From Ovis canadensis (taxonomy: Eukaryota; Chordata; Mammalia; Artiodactyla; Bovidae): a DNA stretch of 64,000 bases. The notes under the pieces are model-generated. The model did not search any database. It was not told where the DNA came from and worked only from the letters and a program-made list of their open reading frames with translations. Below are positions 53,946-64,000 of this stretch, in pieces (positions within the stretch are counted from its first letter, which is position 1; every line of letters starts with the position of its first letter). Location of the stretch: contig NC_091256.1 in the NCBI RefSeq assembly GCF_042477335.2, positions 32,146,001 through 32,210,000 of the forward strand, read 5' to 3'. The position numbers and the translations under genes were made by a program.

Positions 53946-55444
53946 AATTAAAATTTTAAGAAAGAGTAAGAGGGCAGTGATCACTTTTATTCAGACTGTA
54001 GTTAGTACATGTACTTGTGTGATAGCTTCTGGTCTCTTCAACCTATTTTATAGGTACAGGTATTTTAACTCCCTGCCTCCCTCCCAATTCATGCTCAGGA
54101 TGAACAATGAAGTGTCTCCTGATGACCATTTTCATTGAAGAGCTAGTATTAAGTGAAAATACAGATGAGGATTTGCAGTCCACTCACACTTCTCTGTCAT
54201 TTCTGCAATCATTTTATGAAGTTTTGGCAGGTATTCAATGGGGACAAGTGATTTTTCAAAGGGTAAACAATTAGTATATAAGATTCAGCACATTACACAC
54301 ATTTCATGGTCTCTTTATTCATTTTGAACTTGATAATTTCTGGAGATTTTGAATTGAGGGGGTTTTGGTTACTTTCCAATGACATTTAACAGTTAGACTT
54401 AAAAATACAGAAGAAAGCATTATAAGTTTTATCCAAAATGATTATGGCCATCATTTGAATAAAATACAGATTTCGCAAGCTGTAAAGCATATCATTACTA
54501 CATACTGGCCTAAGTAAGGTTTGGTTCACAAACTATAGAGCTCTAACCAAGTCATTAAATCTATCTAAAAGGGCCTCATTTGAGAAGCAATAAAATTTTT
54601 AATCATTTTATTATTAAAAGAGTGTTTAATATGTAGCTAATTAAATGCCAAAGGCAGGTTATCTGAGTTTAACCTTCAAAAAGAAAATGATGTATCAAAG
54701 TCTGCCTCTGGCATCATGGGATAGAAATGTCATCCTCGTAATCATTGCGTGACAACTAGCGGGTGGCCTTTTCTTGAGCTATAGTTAAATTACCTGATTA
54801 AATTAATAGCCATTTGGATGTTTTAGGAACTGCACAGACCTATACTAAATGAAAATTAGGTCCATTACATTTTCTGAGTGGGCTAGATAGACTCTAAAAT
54901 AAAACACGTATGCCATTGCCCACATTACTTAGATTAAGCAATTAAAAGCTCTTTCTAAAAAGTGACTAATTCCCTATAAAGTACAGGCAACTGGATTTAT
55001 ACTGACGACCGGAGGTAAGGGATTTTTTTTCTGCTTATTTTTCCCTATGCTCAGACAAATTCTATGTTTCTTTTAAAATAAAACATTAAATTTGAACCTA
55101 TTGACTAAATATGTATCCAGGTATCTACTTGTAACTATATTTCTGCAAGGCAAGGAATAATAATTACACATAAGTAAAACAGTAAATTAGAAAGCAAAAT
55201 AGAAAATCATCCTAATTGGGAATCCACCAAATCATTATTGAAGCATTCTAAGTAACAGTTTTTAAATAGTCTCGAATGTTTGGAAAGGATACAGAAAGAA
55301 TTAATGCCTTCTTTCCTTACTATGTTAATTCTTTCATATGAAATCTGAATCATCAAGTAATTAAACGTCAGAAAATGCAAACAACATATTTATTAACTTG
55401 CTTAAGAAGTAAGCTACTATCTTCTCCACATGCCTCCAGTTGCA
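53946..55444. other. Repeat-free stretch, candidate conserved element at 54600-55060
   Basis: About 1.5 kb with no recognised repeat. The 54600-55060 block contains several homeodomain-type AT motifs (CTAATTAAATG, GATTAAATTAATAG, TAAGCAATTAAAAGC) separated by mixed-composition sequence, typical of developmental enhancers. No coding signal. Inference only. Confidence 0.3.
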
Positions 55445-55585
55445 AATGAATGCAGACTGTGCATAAGTTCCTTAAGGACAGAAAGTGTGGTCACTGCTAC
55501 GTGCTGAGTACCCAGAATAGCATCTAACACCTAATAGGTATTCTGTAAACATTTGTTGGATTGAAGGCAAGCCTGAAATATTTTC
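55445..55585 (+). mobile_element. L2 3' end
   Basis: AAGTTCCTTAAGGACAGAAA, CTGAGTACCCAGAATAGCAT and GGTATTCTGTAAACATTTGT follow the sense L2 terminus. Confidence 0.65.
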
Positions 55586-56074
55586 TCAGTTTTAATTAAT
55601 GACATTTATTTAAAAGTCATATTGATATAGCATGATCCCTTATTTTCATAGAATGCTATAAATTCAATATTTGGCAAGGAATTTTTAGTCCAGTGCCATT
55701 TGATAGGCAACTATTTAATAAATGAACTGCATGGATCTGGGGGCTTCCTTTATTTATAATTAAGATTTTGTTTAACTTCATTTCATACTTATCAAAGATA
55801 CAAGGTGGTATCCTATTCAGAGACGTTAAGGGTTCAAAATAGATACAAACTCAACAATATTTCTTAGAATCCTTCTTGTAGCTATAAAGCTTAGATCTAC
55901 TATAACATCTGGTACTATTTACAGATAAATTTCATCTGTGATATGTTCATTATGTTTTAAACATTAAACAGAAAGAACCAAGGCAGCATTGATATGAATG
56001 TGTAAACAAATCACTCTTCGGGAATTAACAGTGCTTATATCATAATTTGGTTGAATGTGAGTCAGTCTTTATTC
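55586..56074. other. No recognisable feature
   Basis: AT-rich; nothing recognised. Confidence 0.45.
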
Positions 56075-56320
56075 ATTGAATCCTCATTTATTGAGAGGCT
56101 TATGATGTGTTTGCCTTGCACTAGACACTTTGTAGAAATGCAAAGAGTAATAAAACAATGTCTTACTTGTGTGTAAATAAATAATCAACCCTGAATCTGA
56201 AAGAGTAATCAAAAATGTACATGAGCAAAATGAGAAATGTGGACGAAGTACAATGACTAGAGTGAGACAGAAATGATGAACTGTTTCACGGAAGGTGGAG
56301 GCAAGCTGGGAACACAGTCA
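56075..56320 (-). mobile_element. L2 fragment, antisense
   Basis: TTATTGAGAGGCTTATGATG, TTGCACTAGACACTTTGTAG, then AGTACAATGACTAGAGTGAG and GGTGGAGGCAAGCTGGGAAC follow the reversed L2 3' half. Confidence 0.5.
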
Positions 56321-56540
56321 AAAAAGAACACAATGTCCAGAATCACTATATGACAAAATGAAGATGGAAACTTTTTCATGATTATGTCAAATCCAAAAAT
56401 ATACCCTAATCCTATGGTTTTATTTTGTTACAACCTGCTGATCATTTTCGGATGGCTAGCAAGAAAATCAACACCTTTGCGTGACTTTGGCTTTTTGCTG
56501 ATTTTCAGAAGTGTTTTGTATGTGTTTTATGGGGAAAAGG

Positions 56541-56748
56541 GTTTCCCAGGTAGCTCAGTGCTAAAGGATCTGCCTGCCAATGCAGGAGACTTAAAGTTTG
56601 ATTCCTAGGGCAGGAAGATCCCCTGGAATAGGAAATGGCAACCCGTTTCAGTATTCTAGTCTGGAGAATCCCATAGACTGTGGACTCTGGGAGGCTACAG
56701 TCCGTAGGGTCATAAAGAGTTGGACAGGACTGACGACGGAGCGCACAG
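56541..56748 (+). mobile_element. Bov-tA SINE
   Basis: Sense Bov-tA: GGTTTCCCAGGTAGCTCAGT, TGCCTGCCAATGCAGGAGAC, GGAAATGGCAACCCGTTTCA, TAAAGAGTTGGACAGGACTG. Confidence 0.94.
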
Positions 56749-56879
56749 GTATGGGGGAAAGAAAAGAAACTCTCAAATAAATCTCTGCAATTCATAAAAC
56801 TATTGTTTGATGTTCATATTGAACAGTAAAACTTTCTCTTATCTTATCATTGTGATTCTGTCTGCCAGTTTGTGAACCT

Positions 56880-58562
56880 GTCAAGCGACCCCATGAATTG
56901 CAGCACACCAGGCCTCCCTGTCTATCACCAACTCCTGGAGTTCACTCAGATTCACATCCATCGAGTCAGTGATGCCATCCAGCCATCTCATCCTCGGTCG
57001 TCCCCTTCTCCTCCTGCCCCCAATCCCTCCCAGCGTCAGAGTCTTTTAAAATGAGTCAACTCTTCACATGAGGTGGCCAAAGTACTGGAGTTTCAGCTTT
57101 AGCATCAGTCCTTCCAAAGAACACCCAGGACCGATCTCCTTTAGAATGGATGTTGGATCTCCTTGCAGTCCAAGGGGCTCTCAAGAGTCTTCTCCAACAC
57201 CACAGTTCAAAAGCATCAATTCTTCGGCGCTCACCTTTCTTCACAGTCCAACTCTCACATCCATACATGACCACGGGAAAAACCATAGCCTTGACTAGAC
57301 GGACCTTAGTCAGCAAAGTAATGTCTCTGCTTTTGAATATGCTATCTGGTTGGTCATAACTTTCCTTCCAAGGAGTAAGTGTCTTTTAATTTCATGGCTG
57401 CAATTACCATCTGCAGTGATTTTGGAGCCCAAAAATATTAAGTCTGACAATGTTTCCACTATTTCCCCATCTATTTCCCATGAAGTGATGGGACCAGATG
57501 CCATGACCTTCGTTTTCTGAATGTTGAGCTTTAAGCCAACTTTTTCACTCTCCTCTTTCACTTTCATCAAGAGGCTTTTTAGTTCCTCTTCACTTTCTGC
57601 CATGAGAGTGGTGTCATCTGCATATACGAGGTTATTGATATTTCTCCCAGCAATCTTAATTCCAGCTTGTGATTCTTTCAGCCCAGCGTTTCTCATGATG
57701 TACTCTGCATATAAGTTAAATAAACAGGGTGACAATATACAGGCTTGACATACTCCTTTTCCTATTTGGAACCAGTCTGTTGTTCCATGTCCAGTTCTAA
57801 CTGTTGCTTCCTGACCTGCATATAGGTTTCTCAAGAGGCAGGTCAGGTGGTCTGATATTCCCATCTATCTCAGAATTTTCCACAGTTTATTGGGATCCAC
57901 ACAGTCAAAGGCTTTGGTATAGTCAATAAATCAGAAATAGATGGTTTTCTGGAACTCTCTTGCTTTTTTGATGATCCAGCAGATGTTGGCAACTTGATCT
58001 CTGGTTCCTCTGCCTTTTTTAAAACCAGCTTGAACATCTGAAAGTTCATGGTTCACGTATTGCTGAAGCCTGGCTTGGAGAATTTTGAGCATTACTTTAC
58101 TAGCATGTGAGATGAGTGCAATTGTGCAGTAGTTTGAGCATTGCCTTTCTTTGAGATTGGAATGAAAACTGACCTTTTCCAGTCCTGTGGCCATTGCTGA
58201 GTTTCCCAAATTAGCTGGCATACTGAGTGCAGCACTTTCACAGTATCATCTTTCAGGATTTGAAATAGCTCCACTGGAATTCCATCACCTCCACTAGCTT
58301 TGTTTGTAGTGATGCTTTCTAACTACACACTTGACTTCACATTCCAGGATGTCTGGCTCTAGGTGAGTGATCACACCGCTGTGATTATCTTGATCGTGAA
58401 GATCTTTTTTGTATAGTTCTTCTGTGTATTCTTGCCACCTCTTCTTAATATCTTCTGCTTCTGTTAGGTCCATACCATTTCTGTCCTTTATTGAGCCCAC
58501 CTTTGCATGAAATGTTCCCTTGGTATCTCTAATTTTCTTGAAGAGATCTCTAGTCTTTCCCT
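56880..58562 (-). mobile_element. BovB LINE, longest continuous copy (1.7 kb)
   Basis: Antisense copy extending further 5' than any other here. On the minus strand it starts upstream of RT (GSIKDRNGMDLTEAEDIKKR) and runs through MELFQILKDDTVKVLHSVCQ, NYCTIALISHASKVMLKILQ and RGTRDQVANICWIIKKAREF. An intact catalytic box (YADDT, near 57609-57625) follows, then VFPVVMYGCESWTVKKGERR. At least three frameshifts split it (largest open part 57310-57864, 184 codons). The terminal 30-40 bases of the 3' tail are missing at 56880, which is atypical and implies a later deletion or rearrangement. Confidence 0.95.
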
Positions 58563-58929
58563 AAATCAAAAGATTAGAAATTCCTAATGATTTTACAAGT
58601 TGATTTGACAAGGGAAATGATGAAGGAATTGTGTTATTTTTTTTTCTTTTAGTGATCAACCTCCATAATTACTCCATACCATGCTCTAAGTTGTCTTTGA
58701 AAAGTTCTGCCTAATAGAAGAGTTTCCGCCCACAGTTCAGTGAAAGCAACTGCTAGGTGTTACATCAGAATTTTTTTTTTAACCTAATCACCTAGTTCAC
58801 AAGTCAAGGCTGAAAAATGTCTGTTGAATGAATAATAAATAAAAAATTAACATCAGATGAATAAATAATTGGCATGTTCTTGAATTATGGCTGCACATAA
58901 AAGATATTTTATAGACATTAGCTATAGTG
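58563..58929. other. No recognisable feature
   Basis: AT-rich with two T9-T10 runs (about 58636 and 58772). Nothing recognised. Confidence 0.45.
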
Positions 58930-59050
58930 ACTCACTTGTAGAACTGGAAGAGAATATTAGAGATGATCATTTCTTTTATAACTAAAACTCACTCCTTCCA
59001 TCCCCCCACCACTACCAATTTATGTGGTGGGAAGTCAGAGAAAAGGTAGT
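58930..59050 (-). mobile_element. Possible MIR3-like fragment
   Basis: TGTAGAACTGGAAGAGAATA, TTAGAGATGATCATTTCTTT, then a GAAGTCAGAGA end resembles the reversed MIR-family 3' region. Confidence 0.4.
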
Positions 59051-59632
59051 GTCTGTTCTTTTTAAGGAAAGATTAGGTACTTGGGAAGTTTGGGCTTTCA
59101 CACTTAAAAAATTCATTACCATGGAGGAAAAAAGCATAGGGTATAAAGAAAGAAAGGACTTTTACTTTTGCTTGTTCTAAAATAAAAGTAGTCTGAAGTT
59201 CTCCTTTGAAGGTTATAGTATGGCTCTATAAACTGCAAAAGTCATCCATGTCTATGATGATTCAAAAACTGTTTTGAAGAGCTATGTATACAGATTGTCA
59301 AAATAGAACAAAGCAAGCAAAATCTTCACTTTACAACTGATTGTGTTGGTCAAGAATTTTGAATCTTTTTATAATTATAAAATGTCAGGATGAATGTTAG
59401 TATTTGGTTTACTGGCATTCTCATCCTTACACAAGTATATTGTGATTTTTAAAAATTACAGGATGTCACATTTTTGAAGCTTAAAGTGACCTAATGTTAT
59501 CCGTTTCAAGCCACATCCCTTTGGAGCTAAAAGTTACCTGATACTACCTATTCCAATCCACATTCCCCTCTTAAAATAAAAAGATTGAAGAAAAAAAAAA
59601 AACAATGAGACTTAAGTCAAGAAGTCAGCTTA
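59051..59632. other. Unique sequence with an old 42 bp tandem duplication
   Basis: 59479-59520 and 59526-59567 align over 42 bases with about 30 identities (both start GCT and contain CCACAT/CCACATT). An A12 run follows near 59591-59602. No gene signal. Confidence 0.45.
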
Positions 59633-59745
59633 GGGACTTCCCTATTGGTCCTGTGGTTAAGACTCCACCCTTGCTCTGCAGGGTGCATGAGTTCAATCCC
59701 TGGCTGGGGAACCAAGAGCTTCCATGTAGCACAGTACTGCCAGGA
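59633..59745 (+). mobile_element. CHR-type tRNA SINE
   Basis: GGGACTTCCCTATTGGTCCT, GTGGTTAAGACTCCACCCTT, GAGTTCAATCCCTGGCTGGG, GAACCAAGAGCTTCCATGTA. Confidence 0.93.
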
Positions 59746-59756
59746 TAATAACAACT

Positions 59757-59850
59757 ATAAAAAAATAGTATTAGATTTATTATAATAATTGTTATGTTTA
59801 TTATTTATTATAATACTTATTATTAGTGTTATTGTTATTATATTTTTAAA
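59757..59850. repeat. TTA/TAA-rich low-complexity tract
   Basis: About 95 bases of degenerate TTA/TAA trinucleotides at the tail of the CHR SINE. Confidence 0.85.
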
Positions 59851-60084
59851 ACATTTTTAAAAGTTTACTAATAACAGAACTTGCCTTCCTCTTTTAATTA
59901 AGTAAAAACACAATTGAAATTTTAAAGCTTTAGTTTGAAATTAGGTAACAGGCCATTATTTTGACCCTTAAGTTCCAGGAGCACTCTCAGCATTATCAGA
60001 ACTTATAGTAAATATTCTGTCTTTAAATCTGCTATTCAGTTGACATGGCTTGAGATTTCTGCTAATTTTAAGCAGGCGCCCTCC

Positions 60085-60185
60085 CTTTAGCTTCTTAACT
60101 TTTCTTTGCCTCAGTTTCCTCTCATAGGAAGTAAGTGCTTCAGCTTCAGTCTCCAAGGTCCCTGCCAGTAATTCTTCTCTGATTT
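60085..60185 (+). mobile_element. MIR3-like fragment
   Basis: CTTTGCCTCAGTTTCCTCTC, TCAGTCTCCAAGGTCCCTGC, AGTAATTCTTCTCTGATTTT follow the sense MIR-family 3' region. Confidence 0.55.
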
Positions 60186-60444
60186 TAGCTTCTGTTGGAT
60201 TTTTCTCCTACAAAATACTTCTTTTCTTATCCTCAAAATGGATGAGAGTTAAAACCTATTTTCAGTCTTTATCTTGGAAGTGTTCCATCCACTGAGCTGC
60301 CGTTTGATTATCCAAAACTTTCTAGGAATTTCTCTCTTTAAAGTGACTTTTGAGAGTTAGAATCCATAGTGAACACAGGGGATGAGCAAGTTTAACAACC
60401 GCAAAGGTGCAGGTCATGACCACCTAAAAGGACCATGACACCCA

Positions 60445-60637
60445 CGCATGAGTGCTCAGTTGCATCCAACTCTTTGTGACTGTAGCCCACCAGGCTCCTC
60501 TGTCCTTGGGATTTTCCAGGCAAGAATACTGGAATAGGTTGCTGTTTCCTCTTCCAGGGGATCTTCTCAAACCAGGGATCAAACTTCCGTTCCTGCATTG
60601 CAAGCAGATTGTTTACTGCTGAGCCACTGGGGAAGGA
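60445..60637 (-). mobile_element. Bov-tA SINE
   Basis: Reverse Bov-tA: GAGTGCTCAGTTGCATCCAA, GTAGCCCACCAGGCTCCTCT, TTTTCCAGGCAAGAATACTG, head GTTTACTGCTGAGCCACTGG. Confidence 0.95.
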
Positions 60638-61282
60638 AGACCCAATAACACACATACTGGTAGTAAATATCCAAGTAAAGATGCCACAAACAGCAAACGT
60701 TTCCTGGGAAGCTGCTCTAAGTTCAGAGCTCATTCCCTTTTACTTAACCTCTGCAATGATCTCGTCTATATGTGGACTTGAAACTACCACATGCATCGCT
60801 AATTCATCATACATCTTCCCTCTGAGCCCTGAATCTGCACATATAGGAAAGAACGTCCAGATGTTTGTTCAAATACACCAAGTCCACACTGTCCTTTCTA
60901 CCCATCTTCTCGTCTCTCCCAACATTTCTCACCCACGTAAATAGGGCTACTACACCCTCCATCTTCTAATGCAATAAACATGAAGGATCCTGAGGATAAG
61001 GAAAATGGAATTAGAAAAGCAGAGGTAGCGAGTGGAAGATGGAGAGACGGGTGGGAAGACAGGCAAAAGAGCTTGACCAGGCATGATAGGGTAAAAAGGT
61101 CTGGAATGGGAAATAGGCATGACCACTTCATAAATGAATGAATGAATGAATGAAGAGCTGTGTGCATGTAATTTATGCGTGTGTAGTTTATTAAGAAAAA
61201 TAAGACAAAGAAACGCTGAAGGGAAGCACATTGATGCACTAACTCTTAAGTCACCTAAAACCACATCTTGTCATTAGTTCAT
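60638..61282. other. No recognised repeat
   Basis: Overlapping open frames on both strands (60609-60944 plus; 60898-61264 minus, two frames of 104 and 113 codons) show no domain. The minus ones gain length from the AATG microsatellite. Confidence 0.35.
61133..61152. repeat. (AATG)5 microsatellite
   Basis: Five uninterrupted AATG units. Confidence 0.9.
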
Positions 61283-62054
61283 TTTTTTTATTTTACTTTA
61301 CAATACTGTATTGGTTTTGCCATACATCACCATGAATCCACCACGGGTGTACATGTGTTCCCAATCCTGAACCCCCCTCCCACCTCCCTCCCAGGACCAT
61401 CTCTCTGGGTCATCCCAGTGCACCAGCCCCAAGCATCCTGTATCCTGCATCGAACCTAGACTGGCGATTCATTTCTTATATGATATTATACGTGTTTCAA
61501 TGCCATTCTCCCAAATCATCCCACCCTCTCCCACAGAGTCCAAAAGACTGTTCTATACATCTGTATCTCTTTCGCTGTCTCGCATACAGGGTTATTGTTA
61601 CCATCTTTCTAAATTCCACATATATGTGTTAGTATACTATACTTGTGTTTTTCTTTCTGGCTTACTTAACTCTGTATAATCGGCTCCAGTTTCATCCACC
61701 TCATTAGAACTGATTCAAATGTATTCTTTTGAATGGCTGAGTAATACTCCATTGTGTATATGTACCACTGCTTTCTTATCCATTCATCTGCTGATGGACA
61801 TCTAGGTTGTTTCCATGTCCTGGCTATTATAAACAGTGCTTCGATGAACATTGGGGTACATGTGTCTCTTTCAATTCAGGTTTCCTTGGTGTGTATGCCC
61901 AGCAGTGGGATTGCTGGGTCATAAGGCAGTTATATTTCCAGTTTTGTAAGGAGTCTCCACACTGTTCTCCATAGTGGCTGTACTAGTTTGCATTCCCACC
62001 AACAGTGTAAGAGGGTTCCCTTTTCTCCACACCCTCTCCAGCATTTATTTAACA
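61283..62054 (-). mobile_element. Ruminant L1 3' end, antisense (0.77 kb)
   Basis: Reversed 3' UTR and ORF2 C-terminus. On the minus strand FIIARTWKQPRCPSADEWI, then YIYTMEYYSAIQKN and a stop near 61666. The 3' UTR (TTGGTTTTGCCATACATCAC, CCACCACGGGTGTACATGTG) is well preserved. AGTTCAT occurs at 61276-61282 and 62055-62061, a possible 7 bp target-site duplication. 5'-truncated. Confidence 0.94.
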
Positions 62055-62095
62055 AGTTCATAGAAAGGGTAGGCTCACTTTTATTAAAAGGGTGC

Positions 62096-62336
62096 AGCTG
62101 CTGCTGCTACTAAGTCGCTTCAGTTGTGTCCGACTCTGTGAGACCCCATAGATGGCAGCTCACCAGGCTCCTCCATCCCTGGGATTCTCCAGGCAAGAAC
62201 ACTGGAGTGGGTTGCCATTTCCTTCTCCAATGCATGAAAGTGAAAAGTGAAAGTGAAGTCGCTCAGTCGTGTCTGACTCTTCGCAATTCCATGGACTGTA
62301 ACCTACCAGGCTCCTCCGTCCATGGGATTTTCCATG
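62096..62336 (-). mobile_element. Bov-A2 SINE
   Basis: Reverse dimeric Bov-A2: GCTGCTGCTGCTACTAAGTC, first unit to CATTTCCTTCTCCAATGCAT, linker GAAAGTGAAAAGTGAAAGTG, then a partial second unit to GGGATTTTCCATGG. Confidence 0.95.
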
Positions 62337-62373
62337 GTGAAGAGAAGGTAAAATCTGAAAATTGCAACCATTT

Positions 62374-62655
62374 TCAAACTAATCGTGGCTTGGCTGAATG
62401 TGGTTTGAAGCAAGGAAGGACAATGAAACATCCTTTCATTTCTGGGGTCTCTTCTTTCTGAGGAAGGTTAGGAACTTCATCCTCACTTGGGAAGTTTTGT
62501 GATGACTTTTTCAAAAGGCTTGGCGTATCATGCTCAGTTCTTTTTCCCTGTATCAAAGCATTTGCTGACATGTCCAAGAAAGTGATATCGGCATGCTGGT
62601 CGTTTTCTAGAGAATCAAATATGTTTCTCTGCCAGTTTATCAGTAGATATGAATT
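62374..62655 (-). other. Unrecognised coding-like frame (93 codons)
   Basis: A minus-strand frame open from just after a TAG (62656-62658) to TGA (62374-62376), in sequence I cannot assign to a repeat. The peptide is hydrophilic and mixed in composition (contains SSQNFPSEDEVPNLPQKEET), unlike frames from AT-rich filler. The first ATG is at 62569-62571, giving 65 codons. No polypyrimidine-rich acceptor is obvious upstream. It may be a terminal exon, a processed pseudogene fragment or chance. No family recognised. Confidence 0.25.
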
Positions 62656-62945
62656 CTAAGTTGCAGTTTATACTTTGTTATCAAAAATTACCACATATGA
62701 TTTCAAATGTCACTCCCACACTTGTAATTCTCAGAATGATTAGAGGAGCCTGTCTCTTTCATACATTGAGAGTTGCTAGTTTTATGTTCCTTACTTGATC
62801 ATAATCTCTGGGAAAGCAAAGGCCATGCCTCACTCATAATCTATGAGCAAAAGTTAGAGCAAAACCAATACAGTTTCCACTCCAAGAAGTTTATCACAGA
62901 ATACATGGAGAAACATATGTGTAAACAGACCATCATGCAAGTATT

Positions 62946-63528
62946 AGGTCAGTGGGTCTCAAACTTGGCCATGCATGAGAATCACCTGGAAGCTGTGTTA
63001 ATTCACATATTACTGGGGCCCCACCACCAGAATCACTAATACAGTAGGTGTTAGATTGTAATAGGGAAAAACTTCTATATTCTATTACAAGTTAATCACT
63101 AATAAGCTTAAATTCTACATAATGGTCTACCTCCAGAAACCCTGCCTCCCAAGTAATGAGGGTTAAGGAAAAATACCTTGTATAGCTCACAGGAATCATC
63201 CTGACCTGTGAATGGCTACAGGAAGAAAGAAATTAACACATCCTCTAAAGAGTGTGGCTGGAACCAGGACTTCATTCCCCTTCTCTTTTAGTATAAAAGA
63301 AGCCTGAATTCCAACAAGGGGAAGATGATCTTTCAAGACACTAATTCACCACCTTCTCAATCTGCTGCCTTTCCAAATACAGTCTCTGTGCGTTGCCCCA
63401 GTAACCATTCTCTCGATTTACTAACCTGTCATACCATGTTTGGACTTGGTAACAGCGTGATGCTAAGCCTTTGCATTTTTAAAGGGCGATGCTGATTCTG
63501 CTGGTCTGGGAACCACACTTTGAGAAGA
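62946..63528. mobile_element. MER20/MER5-type hAT MITE, split by an LTR
   Basis: Left part 62946-63048: GTCAGTGGGTCTCAAACTTG, GCATGAGAATCACCTGGAAG, GGGGCCCCACCACCAGAATC. Right part about 63455-63528: GATGCTGATTCTGCTGGTCT, GGGAACCACACTTTGAGAAG. Together they make one short hAT MITE with terminal inverted repeats. Confidence 0.8.
63049..63454 (+). mobile_element. Solo ERV LTR inside the MITE
   Basis: About 406 bases starting TGTTAGA and ending GGTAACA, with a TATA box (TATAAA at 63292-63297), a weakened poly(A) signal (AATACA at 63376) and a U5-like TCTCTCGATTTACTAACCTG stretch. It matches the layout of a gammaretrovirus-like (ERV1) LTR. No internal retroviral genes are attached, and no exact target-site duplication is visible. 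Confidence 0.72.
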
Positions 63529-63611
63529 CTAAAATATGGTGTCAGTGGTGGCAGGTGAGCTTATATTCACTCCTAAAGAATCGTATGACGGTGGGGCTGA
63601 CTTAAATTTTA

Positions 63612-63748
63612 GAACTGAAAGGGAATTCTGAGATCTTCTTATGTAATCTCCCAAATATTATGTAACACAAGTCAATAGTGGTAGAACTTGAGCTTGATAC
63701 TCCAGAACCAGCTTCTCTCCACCATCTTCTCTGGTGCAATCCTCCCCT
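63612..63748 (-). mobile_element. MIR3-like fragment, antisense
   Basis: TAGAACTGAAAGGGAATTCT, GAGATCTTCTTATGTAATCT, GTGGTAGAACTTGAGCTTGA and CTCCAGAACCAGCTTCTCTC follow the reversed MIR-family sequence. Confidence 0.55.
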
Positions 63749-64000
63749 GGCACCCTGCCTTTGTGTCTCCTATGTAAAATAGCTACAGCGGAAATAATTA
63801 AGGAATAGCGGAAATCATTAAGTTCTGTGTCTATAGCAATCCAGAGGTTGCTTATGGATTTTATTCCATCAGTAGAAATTACAGAAAAAAATACACATGC
63901 ATTAGTTTGATTTTGGCCTCTGCTCTACTTTAGAGAAAAAAAAAAGAGTATGAAAATGTGTTCTTTCTGAGATTTTCCTCCCAGGTGTCTTTATTTTATT

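Noticed and set aside
60898-61264. Two overlapping minus-strand frames of more than 100 codons
   Set aside because: Their length depends on the AATG microsatellite and stop-poor AT/pyrimidine sequence; no domain, and two frames overlap each other.
1-64000. CRISPR arrays, operons or bacterial defence-type systems
   Set aside because: No regularly spaced repeats, no dense coding; the window is clearly mammalian.

Overview
The window reads as non-coding DNA from a ruminant, almost certainly a bovid. The evidence is its repeat content: fragments of the RTE-type LINE BovB, many tRNA-Glu-derived Bov-tA SINEs, dimeric Bov-A2 SINEs, CHR-type cetartiodactyl SINEs and 3' ends of ruminant L1 elements, on top of an older mammalian layer (MIR, L2, old L1M, MaLR LTRs, hAT MITEs). 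I cannot separate cattle from sheep or goat by eye. I found no intact protein-coding gene, true tRNA or rRNA gene, CRISPR array or operon. Most open frames above about 100 codons are transposon remnants; a few sit in unrecognised sequence.

Layout. 0-12 kb: a 1 kb antisense BovB, a possible retroposed transcript end, a BovB/Bov-tA pair, a long AT-rich unique stretch (3.9-6.3 kb), a MaLR LTR, MIRs and a Bov-A2 with clear target-site duplications. 11-20 kb: two old L1M remnants each invaded by a younger element, a Bov-A2 inserted in a Bov-tA, a 1.7 kb unique stretch (17.05-18.77 kb), a G-rich SINE and a Bov-tA with a perfect 13 bp duplication. 20-31 kb: a 1.07 kb L1 ORF2 remnant, an antisense L1 split by a Bov-tA, a probable L2 copy split by another Bov-tA, and more BovB. 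31-43.5 kb: scattered SINEs, L1M and MIR, a young-looking 0.2 kb L1 insertion with a perfect 16 bp duplication (40.35 kb), and the only non-repeat CpG-enriched patch (about 42.5-43.2 kb). 43.5-58.6 kb: the BovB-rich part, with four BovB fragments of 0.85-1.7 kb, a three-level nest (Bov-tA inside BovB inside L1) and an inverted BovB pair around 52 kb. 58.6-64 kb: SINEs, an antisense L1 3' end, an unrecognised coding-like frame at 62.4-62.65 kb and a hAT MITE split by a solo ERV LTR.

The window behaves as an intergenic or intronic repeat landscape rather than a gene system. The points most worth following are the datable nested insertions, the possibly polymorphic L1 and microsatellites, the CpG-rich patch, a few unique AT-rich stretches that could be conserved enhancers, and the 62.4 kb frame. 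Repeat family names come from recognising sequence, without a database search; boundaries are good to roughly 5-20 bases unless target-site duplications are quoted.
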